Positions 11,384-22,699 of a stretch of 64,000 nucleotides of DNA are shown here, in pieces (position 1 is the stretch's first letter; each line of letters begins with the position of its first letter). The stretch is from Cryptomeria japonica (Eukaryota > Streptophyta > Pinopsida > Cupressales > Cupressaceae). The stretch is from positions 1 through 64,000 of the forward strand of contig NW_026729204.1 in the NCBI RefSeq assembly GCF_030272615.1, given 5' to 3'. Made by a program: the position numbers and the translations under genes. The notes below the pieces were generated by a model. It was not told the origin of the DNA. It saw nothing but the letters and a program-made list of their open reading frames with translations, and made no database searches.

Positions 11384-12131
11384 ATGGAGAGTTTGAGAAA
11401 ACAACTGGAAGGAGCTCTTGAAGATTTTAATGCAGAAAAATTGAAGAATAGAAAATTTGAAGATGATCTGAGGACTACCTAGGAATTCATTAAAGGACTT
11501 CAAGAGAACCTGGTTATAGCACAAAACAAGAGGAAGGAACTTCATGAGAAAATGCGGAAACATGATGATGAAAAGGAAACTCTTAGAGATATTGTAGAGA
11601 AGTTGAGGCAAGAGAACACTAACATGAGGAATGAAATGCAAGATCTAACCATGAGGCTATGTAAGGATATTGAAGACAGGAAGAAGAATGAAGAAGACTT
11701 GACTAGGAGACTTAACGATGGAGCAAATGAAAATCTGAGACTTTGTCATGAAAATGATATGCTAAAGACAGTTTTGATTCACATGCAACATGATAAAGAA
11801 GAGCTTAGGAGACAAATTGGCAGTTTGGAAAATGAGTTGATCACTACAAATGGACACAAAGACAAATTCAAGAAAAGTTTAAAAAGACTTGATGACATGT
11901 TGAAAAGACAAAAACATGATGGAGATACAATTGGACTTGGATTTGAACATGGAGAAAGTTTCAAACTGCAAATAATCAAGATCACAACAAACCGGTTGGA
12001 CAACCTAATGCTTATAAATTTAATGGGAAATGTTTTAATTGCAACAAATTTGGTCATAGAGAAAATTAGTGTAGATTAGAAATAATCAGAATACAAATTT
12101 ACCCACCGGTCAATGTTCCAAATGTAATAAA
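11384..12131 (+). pseudogene. Element A gag, N-terminal coiled coil and first zinc knuckle
   Basis: From ATG 11384 the frame encodes a highly charged, heptad-rich chain (blocks such as ETLRDIVEKLRQENTNMRNE and HDKEELRRQIGSLENEL), with one TAG near 11480. Near the end a frame change leads to a CCHC knuckle of the form CFNCNKFGHREN.C at about 12027-12073. T1 inserted inside the next knuckle (CSKCNKVG), so the rest of the protein is found at 31659. Coiled-coil Gag proteins would assemble the particle that carries the element RNA. No pol follows. Confidence 0.65.
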
Positions 12132-12136
12132 GTTGG
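12132..12136 (+). repeat. Target-site duplication GTTGG of T1, left copy
   Basis: GTTGG directly before the TGTCACAACC end of T1. The matching GTTGG stands directly after the other end of T1 at 31654-31658. Confidence 0.9.
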
Positions 12137-13482
12137 TGTCACAACCCTCCTTTATCACTTTTTGATTTGATACAATTCTATTATATTTTTGGTTGAGCTA
12201 TTGAAAATGATTGAATAAATATTATAAAAGAATAAAAATGGACACACACACACACTTGGAGAATATAATTATTTTTATTTTTATTTTCCCACTCCCAATT
12301 ATGGCTCATGTTGTAGGAGGAATTAGAAGCTTCTAGAGGAATCTTCAATGCCTTGCATGTAACTCCCCAATTAGGTTTTTAATCAATTTGCATGAGTCCA
12401 ATATTGGAAAAGAATCTCATTCTTAATTAATTTCTCTAGATAGTGGAATTAAGGGATTTTTCTTATATATTATATGCAAGTTTTCATAAGAGGGAGTTGA
12501 TTATGTTTTGAAGAAAAATTTTCAAGTTACCTTGTTGTTAGTAGGATCTTGTTTGGTAGTCTCATTTTCGTTGTAGGATTGTTAAGTTGTTCTTGAAGAT
12601 TTCTCTCAAGTTGCAAGAAATGATAGCTAGAAGATTGGAGAAGATTCAACATCGAGCTTCGATAAGCCAGGTTCTCTTCTTTTGTCATTTACATATGAGA
12701 AATTTGTATTATCAAAAAATATAGCTCCTAGATCTTCTTTTATATAAAATAAAAAAAATAAAAAATAAATGATTAGATTGCAAATCTTTTCTTCTTATTT
12801 AGGGATACATATTGATAGAAGTAGTTTCATATAATGCATGTAAAAGATAGCTTTATTATTTATTTAATTTTCTTTAGAAAATATATATCAAATCTTGCTT
12901 TTGTTTTTCCAAAAGATTTTCTTTTATCTGTGCAAAAAAAAAATCATATTCTCCTTATTTAAATTTCTTTTTCTGAGATTAAAAATCTTCTCTGTGTGAT
13001 TAAGTGATAACCATTGTGTATGAATCCTATCCATGTTTCTCTTCTCTTAAATTCATTACTGGATTGGGAATTTAAATGTAAATCTTTTCTTACATTAAAA
13101 TCTTACTTCCCTGTGAACAGAAAATGTCTGATAATAAAATATAAACCTCATTGTATTCAAATCTCTTTGTGAATATTAGTTCTATACATTGCTGAAACAA
13201 TTTAGTTCTCTGTGTTATTCATCCCTGTGAATAAATTCTTATTCTCATTTGTTTTGCATTAATATTTCTATTACACATATATTTGGCTATATATTTCTCT
13301 CTATGCTTGAATAAATTGAAATTCAAAACTATATATATATATATATATATAAAGTATTTATATTATTGTTAAAAGTTTATGCAAACACATTTTATGCGAA
13401 ATCGTAAAAAGAAATTTAACTTCACATGGTGGACCGACGTAGGGGGGGACGAGGTGAAGTTATTACCCATAGGAGAGTGGTA

Positions 13483-13592
13483 CCCTCCACTAACCTGCGG
13501 TCACTGCTACGGCAGTGGCCGTAGGGTAGTGGAGGGGACCACGACGGTCCCCTCATCACTGCAGGCCTGCACTCGTAGGTCTGTAGTGATGA
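13483..13592. repeat. Three consecutive hairpins in the T1 LTR
   Basis: Hairpin 1 pairs CCCTCCACTAACCTGCGG with CCGTAGGGTAGTGGAGGG (13483-13536). Hairpin 2 pairs GGGGACC with GGTCCCC (13534-13552). Hairpin 3 pairs TCATCACTGCAGGCCT with AGGTCTGTAGTGATGA (13553-13592). The cluster is GC-rich within AT-rich surroundings. It recurs at 29625-29734 and 46035-46144, where several base changes keep G-T or restored pairs. Confidence 0.75.
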
Positions 13593-15261
13593 TGGGACTC
13601 GTGGGCCCCTCCCCACTTCCCATTATTTTAAAACAAAACCTCATTTTTCTTTAGTTATTTAATTTTTTTTTATATATATTAAATTACAATTTAAAAATTG
13701 TTAATAATTGCTAGTTAAATTTTAAGTTTAATTGTTATAAATTTTAAGTTAGTAAAATTAAACTTAGGAAAATTTATAAGTAATTAGGATGATTGTGTAG
13801 TGAATTTGTAATTTTTAAATTTATGTGTATAATTGAAATCTCTCAACCCATTGGAGATTTATTGGGTTACTTAGTCGATAATTTTCAGATTCATTTAAAA
13901 CAATTAAGTCATATTATTATGATTTGATCCAAAATTGCCAAAAAGTTTAGACTAATTGTTCATTTTGAACTAGTAACGCTATAATTAATTATTCTCGTGA
14001 TGGAAGTAAACATTGCTTAATTTTGCATGTAAATGACACTATTTTTGCATCATACGAATTACTTATATATTAATTTGCATTCATTGATGATCAAGTTACA
14101 TTTCCATCATTTTCATGCAAGTTACCCGTTTTAATATGTGAGTTCATAATTGTCATTATCGTGCAATTATATATTAAATAGTTTGGTTGTAGAAGAATGG
14201 TAATACTATCAAGTGGTAATTGAATGCCATAGAAGTAGTTATTTCAATTAAATAAACTTTACAATTATGTACATTCAATTCATAATTATTTTCAAGCATG
14301 ATGTTTTCGTAGCTTCTTAGTTAGAAAACTAAATAAAGGAAGTTGGAAAACCAAAACCTAGCAGCGTTTGGTATATACAATGTCTCCGGGTAATGTCGTC
14401 GTGTTGAACTATTGCACTTAATGCCTAATAAAGCTGCATCAACGACGTATGTGGCATCGTCTCTATAAATCGTCGGGAAGTAATAAGGGACACTTGGAAG
14501 TTAAAATCCAAGGGGCAGGTAATCCCCCTTGGATCGATAATCTAATAAGATAATCCTTAAATAATTTTTACATCCGTTGAGTTAAACCATAGTAAACCCC
14601 CTTTAGGGTTGATTAAGTGAAATGCTTTTATGAAATTTATTTAATCTTGAAGAGTTGTTGACGATTGACAATTGGTTCAAGGGTGACGCTTATGATAAGT
14701 ATTAGGATCTGGTTGTTTTAGGCCACAAGCAATAGGCCACCTTGAGCCTTTGCTTAAGTGCTACCACCGTGGGTAGCAACCACAGAGAAACTGTTTGGGA
14801 CATTGACCCTAGAAAGGGTTGCGTACCCACTAATCAGTTTACATCAAACCATAGAGTAGAAAATAGAACTACATACTTTATGCCTTGATCCCATGCCGAA
14901 ACGGGTATGTAGGCAGTCTAGGGACGAAGTTGTCCCTAGTATTCAGGCATTCGTGGGTGGGGCCTAGGCTCGGTAAGAAGAAGGATTGAGTAGAATCCTA
15001 AATTGAAAGATAAGTATAATAAAAAAGGAAAAAGTAATTCAATGCATACTCGGAAGGAATCTCATATGGATTCGCTTGACTTCCTGAGGCTTTAAGCCAA
15101 ATTCTGAGGCGGAATTCAAGCTTGTATTATGTTATTCTAATTTCTCCTAAGGACGGCGACCTCGGTGCACTCCTATTAGAAGATTGTAGTACTTAGTGAG
15201 TGGCTCAGGACTTGAATGGTCCCAATGAGTCTAAGTCTCTGGCCAGAGCACCTCCTATCCC

Positions 15262-15415
15262 AATTGGATAGATGCCTACCCCGTATGGGTAGATGCCTAT
15301 GCCGTATTGGATAGATGAAATCTTATGTCTTGTATCGACAGATGCCTAACCCGTATGGCTAGATGCTCATCCTGGATGGATGAATGCCTAATCCAAATGG
15401 ATGGATGCCCAAAGT
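15262..15415 (+). repeat. Degenerate short tandem repeat near the end of the T1 LTR
   Basis: About seven imperfect units of roughly 20 bp built on GATAGATGCCTACCCCGTAT. The same array is found in the other two T1 LTRs (31405-31555, 47815-47965). Confidence 0.7.
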
Positions 15416-15508
15416 ATGTAATTGAATCAAACACAAATGATTAAATTTAAAAAAAAAAAAAAAGAATAGTCAAATTTTGTTGGGTTGAACAAGGTGGGTC
15501 ATTACATT

Positions 15509-15520
15509 TGGTATTAGAGC
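15509..15520 (+). promoter_or_regulatory. Primer binding site of T1
   Basis: TGGTATTAGAGC follows the LTR end by two bases. It matches the initiator Met tRNA site TGGTATCAGAGC except for one C-to-T change. Confidence 0.8.
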
Positions 15521-15658
15521 AAAGGTTCAAATCTAGGCCTTGTTCTCACTTTCATTTACACAACTAAGGGAATGTTTTGCAATGGTAGAAATTAAATTTA
15601 AAAAAAATCTTAAATCAAGAACTAATTACATAATTTAACTTTCAGGTAAAACCCTAAA

Positions 15659-16875
15659 ATGGCTAGAGGAAGAGGAAGAGGAAGAGGAAGAGGAAGAGGA
15701 AGAGGAAGGGGTAATGTAAGATGTACTACCACTAGGAGGCAAAGGGAAGCTAACCATGAGGAAAATCATGAAGAAAACCATGAAGAAAACCATGAGGAAG
15801 ACCATGAAGGGGATCAACATAACCCAGGGAATAACAAAGATGGTTTCGAGGCTATAATCAACCTTCTAACTGAACAAAGGGATAGACTCAACTTCTTGGA
15901 ACAATCAATGTAGGACCTTAGGGCAAGGCAGAATGACATTGAAAATCGAAGTGGTACTGAAAATGGAAACCCTGGTAGCAATCAAGGGAATATGATGGGC
16001 AATAGAAAAGAAAATAACATATTGGAACTCTCTAAGGACTTAAAGAAAATCACCCCTCCTATGTTCGATGAGAGGCAAATTGGTGAAGGAGCTGAGAATT
16101 GGTTAAATGAAATGGAAAAGTATTTTGAACTAAGAGATTTTAGCAAAACAACCAAGGCCTTATGGGGTTCCTATCAACTCACAGGGGAGGCAGCTAGTTG
16201 GTGGACCAACACCAAGGAGCAAAATGGGTATAGTAGGGATACGATCACATGGGATCGATTTGTTCACCACTTCTGAAAAAGGTGGCTCCCTCAATTGTTC
16301 TTTGATGAGAAGGTGATAGAATTCCATAATATACGTCAAGGGCCCCTATCAGTCCAACAATTTTGGGATAAGTTCACCAAGTTACTTAATTACGCACCTA
16401 TGTACCTGAAGGATGAAGAAGGCCAAGCAAGGAAGTTCATTTTGGGACTAAATACCAACATAGGGGTAGAGGTTGACATGCATGGACCCAAAAACATGAA
16501 CAAATTACTTGAAAAGTCCCTAAGGCAAGAGAGGAAGATTCAAACACTAGCAGGACAGAACTATAATGGGAACCACTCTTTTAAAAGAAAGCAGGAATTC
16601 AGGGGGAACACTAACTTCAATAAAGGTCAAAGGAATAATTCTTCCGAAAGAAGGCCGCCCCCTAATCAAGATCAGAAGAATGGAAATAATAATAATAATA
16701 GGGGCAATAATAACAAAGGCAACTATAACAGAATGACCAGCATAACAAGATAACTTATCCAGCAGGGCGAATGAAATAAGGAATGATCCCCCTAGGAATC
16801 AAGGCAGGAGGGGTCCTCCAGGTGGATGCCTTATGTGTGGGGAAAACCATTTTGCTAGAGAGTGTCTCAGGATGC
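15659..16875 (+). pseudogene. gag: T1 gag, broken
   Basis: The frame starts at ATG 15659 with an Arg-Gly run coded by (GGAAGA)n, then repeated NHEE units. From about 16040 a retrotransposon Gag core follows (MFDERQIGEGAENWLNEMEK, ALWGSYQLTGEAASWW). An Asn-rich tail leads to a CCHC knuckle CLMCGENHFAREC at about 16827-16866. Stops TAG (15911) and TGA (16274) fit CAG and CGA that underwent C-to-T change. A frame change lies between 16740 and 16790. O1 interrupts the frame at 16876, and the remainder resumes at 24654 as the linker to protease. Gag forms the particle, and the knuckle binds RNA. Confidence 0.85.
16871..16875 (+). repeat. Target-site duplication GATGC of O1, left copy
   Basis: GATGC stands before TGTAGCATCC (O1 start), and GATGC again directly after CTTTACA (O1 end) at 24649-24653. 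Confidence 0.9.
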
Positions 16876-18086
16876 TGTAGCATCCTAAAATTGCGACACT
16901 TGAAATTTTGACTGCATTTGGGTCTTCACGATGGCGGCGCAACACTGAACCTGAATGGAGACCCCGAAACTTGTTCATGACATCAAAAACTGCATTTTTC
17001 AGCACCCTGGCCTGATCCTCCTTGCACCCTGCTATCCCTGGAGGTGGGACCATGGTGCCCAGCGCCCTGGTCCCCTAGGACCATGGTGCCCAGTGCCCTG
17101 GTCCCTGGCCCTATTTTTGTGCCCGGTCTCTTTTGGGTCTCGGGTCTTTATGTTTGCAAATTGGAAAATAATCTTCCTAGGTCAGCCTAAGGTCAGAAAA
17201 ATCAGTCTTTCAACCCTAATTGGCAAGTATATAAACTACATTTCCTCTCCCATTTTGGTAGATGGAAAAAAAAAGGCGGAAACGATATTCAAGCATTCAA
17301 GCATTCAAGCATTCAAGCATTCCTTCAAGCAATTGATCATTCTAAGTCTCCATTCAAGGCTAAGTGTTGCATTCAAGACAAGGATTCAACCATTGAAGAG
17401 GAGATCACATACAACATACAACATACAACAACATTTACACCTTCGCATGTAAGAATACAAACAATCTTACAACAAGGTATCAGTACTTGTTCACATTACA
17501 AACATTTACATTTACAGTATTCTCATTTCTTGGTTAATTCCAAAACCGGGGTTTGACCTAAGGGAAAACCCCTAATCCCTAACCCCCTAATCGTCCTCTC
17601 TTTTCTGTGTGTAGGTTACAGGTACGTGGCTGTAATTGAAGATCTGGAACCCTTGTGCAGAGACGAACAGATCCCCCTTCGTTTCGCGGATTTTTCGGAG
17701 GACTGTGTGCACGTCGGGCGCCATCGTCCCGTCAACTTTCGCCCGAATTTGCAGAACAACATCATCTCGACATTTTACTGCTAATTCCAGGTCCGTAGCT
17801 TCATCCTATATTCCTATCTCCATTTATAAGTGAATCTTTCTTGCTTCTACATGCATTCCTAGTTCAATCTTTCTATCTACAATCTTTACAAAAGAGGGTA
17901 TCCTTGATGTCTCAACCCTTGAAACCCATTTAGAATCCAATCTTGCATTGTGTGGGATTGGATCTTGTGGGCTTCAACCCCTCTTTTGAATGTAAAATCT
18001 CCCCTAAGTGAAAACCGTCAACCCTAGTGACCCCCTTTCTCCTTGGAGTGGGGGAGAACACCTAGGGTTCGATTTTCTGCTTTACA
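16876..18086 (+). repeat. 5' LTR of O1
   Basis: From TGTAGCATCCTAAAATTGCG to GCTTTACA. Contains two units of a GC-rich 31-bp minisatellite (about 17050-17100) and an array of AAGCATTC octamers near 17290. It also holds a GAGGACCGTG-type hairpin segment near 17697. Several percent different from the 3' LTR, much of it in the GC-rich part. Confidence 0.9.
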
Positions 18087-18089
18087 TTT

Positions 18090-18108
18090 TGGTGAACCCG
18101 ATGTGAAC
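18090..18108 (+). promoter_or_regulatory. Primer binding site of O1
   Basis: TGGTGAACCCGATGTGAAC begins three bases after the LTR end. O2 has TGGTGAACCCGACGTGAAC at the same place. The TGG start is typical, but it is not the initiator Met site and I could not assign the tRNA. Confidence 0.7.
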
Positions 18109-19264
18109 ATCCTTTCTGATTATTCATGGTTAGATCTAAAAATTTGCTCCCTTAATTACATTTCCATGTTTGATCTTTTGTAAATTTTAGAGGTTAATTA
18201 CACAAAACCCTAAATTTTCTTTTTAATAATTGAGCTTGCGAAATGTTTAATTGTTAATGCTTGTTTTAGATCTACCCTTCTACTGCAAATTGTCAAATCA
18301 TATCTGTGCTTTAATTTTGAAAATTAAGTGGTTAAGTGTCAAAACCCTAATTTTTAAAACCCTCTTGATTCAGCCTTTGACTGATGATTTCACTGATTAA
18401 AACATCTCCAAATCAGCTGTAACTTTGGATTCCGCAACAAAATCATAATATCTCTCATCCCTGAAAAATTTGGAAAAAAGTTGCGAGGACCGTGTGCACC
18501 CCGAGCGCCACCGTCCCCGACATTTTTTCCAAAATTTCGGGAGCTAGATCTTACTGTATTTTTCTGCTAAAATCCAGAATTTTGGCTGACTTCATTAATT
18601 CTAACACTTTCAAAATTACAGTCAAAGTTGGTCTAGGGATTTCTTGGATTAAGGCTTCTAATAATTCAAAAATTGTTGAAATTGAAATTCATGTCAAAAT
18701 TGTGTTTCTTACTATCCTAAATCTGAAAAGTGTGTTGGCATTCATTCGAAATTTCAGTGTTGTATTCAAATTTTTGCAATTTGTGACTTTTGAAATTAAA
18801 TGTTTAATTGCAACAACCTTGATTTCCACTTTCAAAATTGAATTTTGCATGAAATTGAGTCAATTTTTAAATTCCAAAGCCTGCATTGCTTTTAGTATTC
18901 CCTCTAAAATCATAAAATTCAAAATTTCAGTTTCCCTCTCTTTTTCAAAATTCAAATTTTGCATTTTTCAACAATCTTAGTAGGGTTCAATTTCGAGATT
19001 GCAACTTTAATTTGGCTTATCTACAGATCGTAAAATCACTCAATTTTTTCAGGTTAGCTGTAAAATCATCATAACTTTCATCCCTAAAAATTTCAAAAAA
19101 AGTTGCGAGGACCGTGTGCACTCCGTTCGCCACGGTCCTGGACATTTTTTCTGAAATTTTGGGAGATTGTCCTGATTGTATTTAACAGCTTAAATCTAGG
19201 AGATTGGCTGATTTTACTGAAATTTGCTACCTCTAAAATTCAAAATCTTCTCTCTCCCTAGTGC
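18109..19264 (+). other. O1 leader with repeated hairpin segments
   Basis: Untranslated leader between primer site and gag. The segment TTGCGAGGACCGTGTGCAC...GTCC...GACATTTTTTC occurs at 18480-18535 and at 19103-19150. A related form lies in the LTR. The second copy holds an exact 8-bp stem GGACCGTG/CACGGTCC (19109-19116, 19131-19138). The longest leader reading frame (about 18492-18980) is a shadow without family features. Confidence 0.6.
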
Positions 19265-19354
19265 ATGAGTTTTACAACAATAAGCCCTACTTACACTATT
19301 CCCGTTAGATGAAGTCTTAGAATTAAGTCTTTCCAAGGTTTAATTACTGAGGAG

Positions 19355-22300
19355 ATGGAACCTAATTTGAATGGCCTTTCTAACGAGGACATGGGTAATT
19401 CCTCTAATCATCTTAATGATGAAGAAGCTCTCCATGAGGTTTCTGAAGAACAACTTTTGAAATTGGATAACCAATTCGATGATTTTCGACAATGGATGTC
19501 TCAAGAATACCCTGATAGTCAAGTGCTTCCTTTAATTGAGGGTCTAAAACGTATGCTTCAAAGTGATAAGAATGGAATTGATATTTTGCGTGGTATTGCA
19601 CACATTGTGGATTCAAATGTGATGCCTATGAAGAGTTGTGCTGAAACTTTGGGTTATACACAACCTCCTACTCAAGACAATCATTCTATTCCTTTGATGA
19701 CTTCTATTGCTAGTATACCTACCTTTACATCAAACATAATGACTACTTCAATACAAGACATTCCACCTATGATCACCAGTCATGGGGGCAATCCTTCTTC
19801 TTCAATTAACCCTCTTCCATCATTTAATCCAACTTCTTCATTCATTCCTTCAATAAGTGTCCCTATTACATCTCCACAAATGAACCTAGCACAAGGGGGC
19901 AATTCGTTTAATCATTCCATTCCTCCTTGTAGTGTTCCTCCTTTCCAATCATCTCCTATGACTAACTATCATAGTGTCCCACCACCTTACTCTCAATCAA
20001 TACCTTCTTTCAATAACATAACACCTCTATCACAATCTAACTCTTCGACTGAAGCAACCATTAACAATCTTGCACAAACTGTCTCTTCTTTACAGCAACA
20101 AATTGCCTCTATGAATCAATCTAAGTTTAGTGTGCCCACATTTGATGTTGTGAGCCCACTTTCTCTTGACATTGTTCGAGCTATTCCCCCTAAACATGTT
20201 GAAATTCCGCATTTGGAGCTTTATAATGGTAAGGGTGATCCTCTAACACATGTTAAGACTTTTCAAACAATATGTACTGATTTTGCTTATGACCAAAGGT
20301 TGCTTGCAAAACTGTTTACTAGAACATTAAGAGACAAAGCCCTACAATGGTATTGCTCGTTGCCTTCCTATTCTATTACTTCTTTCGAACAACTTGCAAA
20401 TGCTTTCATTCAACAATTTCAAAACAATATAAGTCCTAAAGTTACTTTGATTGATTTAATGCATTGTAAACAAGGTGTTAAAGAAAAAGTGACTGATTTC
20501 ATTGGTAGATATAAGCATTTGTATGCTCAAATTTCTTTTCCAGTGCCTGACAATGATATTCAAAGAATCTTTATTTCTAATTTACAAAAAGATATTAGAG
20601 AAAAGCTTCTGTTTTCTGAGTTTACTTCTTTCCAACAGTTGTGTGCAACTCTTCACAATTATCAACTGACTGTGAGTCAAATGGAACATGCAAATCCTAT
20701 GGCTCCGAGTGATAAGGGTGATAGTAGTCAACAACCATTTGGGAATTTTAAACCGAACAAAGAGTCCATTAAATTCAATGAAAACGTCATCAACAACAAT
20801 GTGAATGCAGCATCAGGTGTGCCTCCTATTTTTAAGTTTTTCAAGAAAGAAAGAAAGTTTACTCCTTTGAATGAATCATTGCATAGTATTATGAATAAAT
20901 TATTGGAACAAAATGCTCTTACTCTCCCTCCTGTAAAGAAAATAGATCCTGCAAAGATTAATTCACCCTATTTTGATAACAAATCTTTTTGTCAATTTCA
21001 TCGTCAACCTGGGCATGATACTGAAAAATGTTTTGCTTTAAAGGGAAAAATTCAAGATTTGATTGATAATAATACTATCTATGTTTCTGGTGTGAATGAT
21101 AAAGGCAATACATCTGTAGCTCCTCCTAACCAAAATCTTAAGATTTCTACTGATCCGTTACCTTCTCATACCTCTAATGCGATTGATACTAATGATTCCT
21201 CTGTCTCACTTGATGATCTTGTGTCTATGACTCCGAATGTGATTAACTTTGTAGAGCAGCAGAAAATCCCTAAAGAACCTTCCATCACCTTTGATTCCAG
21301 TGAAACTATCAGGGCACCTGATGGTCCTTTATATATAGTTGCAAAAGTCAAGAATACACCTTGTCGTGGAGTGCTTATTGATGCTTCTTGCATGGTTAAT
21401 ATCATTATTGAAGAATTTATTTTTACTTTGCAATTGAATCAAGTGATCTATGACAAAACAAATGTGGTTGTGAAACTATTTGATGCATTTTCTTCTCCTG
21501 CAATTGGTTCTATTACATTACCTATTGAGGTCCATAACAAATCCCTTGATGTGAACTTTGCTATTATTCCATCGTCCGAACAATTTCGTGTGAAGCTAGG
21601 CTATCCTTGGCTATCTTCCATGAAAGCTATTTCTTCTCCTATTCACAAGTGTTTGAAATTTCCCCATAATGGTGAAGTTGTTACTGTCAATCATAGTCTC
21701 TTTAAACCAGCTGAAAGAACTTCTAGTGTTCCTATTGATTATTTCTGGCCTAAACAATTCCAATCTCTTCCACCGCGAAGTGATCATCTTTTCAAATCTT
21801 ATCAAAAGTGGAAAAAAGATATGATCCTATCTATAAGTGAACCTAGAACACCCAAACTTGATATTCCTATCATTCTTGAGAAGGAACTTCTTCCTTTGAA
21901 AGATAAAACTAATGTCTTTCCTCAAGAAGATTCCCAACCCATCCCTATGGATGTGACTATGTCTATGCCTAATAAAATTTCTAAAGGTAGACCTATACCT
22001 CCTTGTCATAATGGACTTGGTCTCCTTCCTAAACCAAATATTCTTCCTTTATATGGAGCAGTTCCTCCTCCTTCTTTTTATAGAGAGAAGAGACCTTCTT
22101 CTTCTCCTATTATCAAACCTAAGAGACCACAACCCAAACACCCAAGTGATAAGGATGAGAACATTCCTCCTCCTCAATCTTGTCAACTTCCTACTGAGAC
22201 TAGACGAAATCGTTCTGCACGTGAACGCCGACGAAAGCATCATCTTAGAGCTCAGATAGCTGCTTCTCAAACTTTGCAATCCCCAAAAACACCTTCAGCT

Positions 22301-22699
22301 AGCATTATTCCATTTTCTCCTCAACCAGAAATTGAACCAAAATCTCCTAAACATAAGATGTATGATGGTCTTGATCCTGTGCGAGTTAAAGATCCTATTT
22401 TTATAAACCTTGATGATGATATAGATGAAAATGTTATTCATGATGAAAATTTTACTTCTTTTCATTATGATAGTGAATATGAATATGTTGATGTTGATAA
22501 CCATTTATCTAACGAATTTTCCAAAGCACTTATCCTAGCTCCTAGACAAGAACAATGTGGCTTGGAACATGAACACAGCCCTTGTTTGGATCTTGTGATA
22601 GCTCCATCTGCTGTGTTAGATGTTCCTCCTCTAGCATGTTCCCTGCCTTCCCAAAACATTGATCAGCAAGATTGGGGGGTAGATGATGTGCTAGACTAG
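19355..22699 (+). CDS. gag: O1 Gag with degenerate protease-like domain, long open frame
   Basis: 1114 codons without a stop. A Pro/Ser/Asn-rich N-part is followed by a Gag core at about residues 289-400 (LYNGKGDPLTHVKTFQ, DKALQWYCSLPS). A CCHC-like finger CQFHRQPGHDTEKC lies at residues 546-559. A retropepsin-like segment follows (GVLIDASCMVNII, Asp at residue 676) and then a Pro-rich, basic C-part with RRNRSARERRRK near residue 950. The protease motif lacks the usual D[ST]G: DASC here, DPSC in O2. The native start is probably ATG 19265, as in O2. In O1 codon 16 from that start is TGA (19310) where O2 has CGA, so the present frame begins at the next Met and lacks 30 residues. It would build particles but cannot copy itself. 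Confidence 0.85.
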   Translation: MEPNLNGLSNEDMGNSSNHLNDEEALHEVSEEQLLKLDNQFDDFRQWMSQEYPDSQVLPLIEGLKRMLQSDKNGIDILRGIAHIVDSNVMPMKSCAETLGYTQPPTQDNHSIPLMTSIASIPTFTSNIMTTSIQDIPPMITSHGGNPSSSINPLPSFNPTSSFIPSISVPITSPQMNLAQGGNSFNHSIPPCSVPPFQSSPMTNYHSVPPPYSQSIPSFNNITPLSQSNSSTEATINNLAQTVSSLQQQIASMNQSKFSVPTFDVVSPLSLDIVRAIPPKHVEIPHLELYNGKGDPLTHVKTFQTICTDFAYDQRLLAKLFTRTLRDKALQWYCSLPSYSITSFEQLANAFIQQFQNNISPKVTLIDLMHCKQGVKEKVTDFIGRYKHLYAQISFPVPDNDIQRIFISNLQKDIREKLLFSEFTSFQQLCATLHNYQLTVSQMEHANPMAPSDKGDSSQQPFGNFKPNKESIKFNENVINNNVNAASGVPPIFKFFKKERKFTPLNESLHSIMNKLLEQNALTLPPVKKIDPAKINSPYFDNKSFCQFHRQPGHDTEKCFALKGKIQDLIDNNTIYVSGVNDKGNTSVAPPNQNLKISTDPLPSHTSNAIDTNDSSVSLDDLVSMTPNVINFVEQQKIPKEPSITFDSSETIRAPDGPLYIVAKVKNTPCRGVLIDASCMVNIIIEEFIFTLQLNQVIYDKTNVVVKLFDAFSSPAIGSITLPIEVHNKSLDVNFAIIPSSEQFRVKLGYPWLSSMKAISSPIHKCLKFPHNGEVVTVNHSLFKPAERTSSVPIDYFWPKQFQSLPPRSDHLFKSYQKWKKDMILSISEPRTPKLDIPIILEKELLPLKDKTNVFPQEDSQPIPMDVTMSMPNKISKGRPIPPCHNGLGLLPKPNILPLYGAVPPPSFYREKRPSSSPIIKPKRPQPKHPSDKDENIPPPQSCQLPTETRRNRSARERRRKHHLRAQIAASQTLQSPKTPSASIIPFSPQPEIEPKSPKHKMYDGLDPVRVKDPIFINLDDDIDENVIHDENFTSFHYDSEYEYVDVDNHLSNEFSKALILAPRQEQCGLEHEHSPCLDLVIAPSAVLDVPPLACSLPSQNIDQQDWGVDDVLD

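Larger units (their letters stand above)
12137..15506 (+). repeat. 5' LTR of T1
   Basis: From TGTCACAACCCTCC to GGTCATTACA, 3370 bp. It is very AT-rich except for a hairpin cluster at 13483-13592. It contains an 11-unit TA microsatellite (13330-13351) and a degenerate repeat at 15262-15415. It differs from the 3' LTR by a few percent by eye, including an extra CAAGTTTT unit in the 3' LTR near 28475. Confidence 0.92.

Noticed and set aside
13379-13654. A 91-codon frame, with relatives at 29572 and 45982, that looks conserved
   Set aside because: It lies in the hairpin cluster of the T1 LTR. The conservation is that of the LTR and the palindromes keep stops away; no protein features.
15659-15913. 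Arg-Gly run that could suggest a host RGG-box RNA-binding protein
   Set aside because: It starts the T1 gag frame directly after the primer site and continues into a Gag core, so it belongs to the element.
16955-17452. 165-codon frame, with relatives at 23525 and 63013
   Set aside because: It lies in O-family LTRs and owes its length to the GC-rich minisatellite; no domain features.
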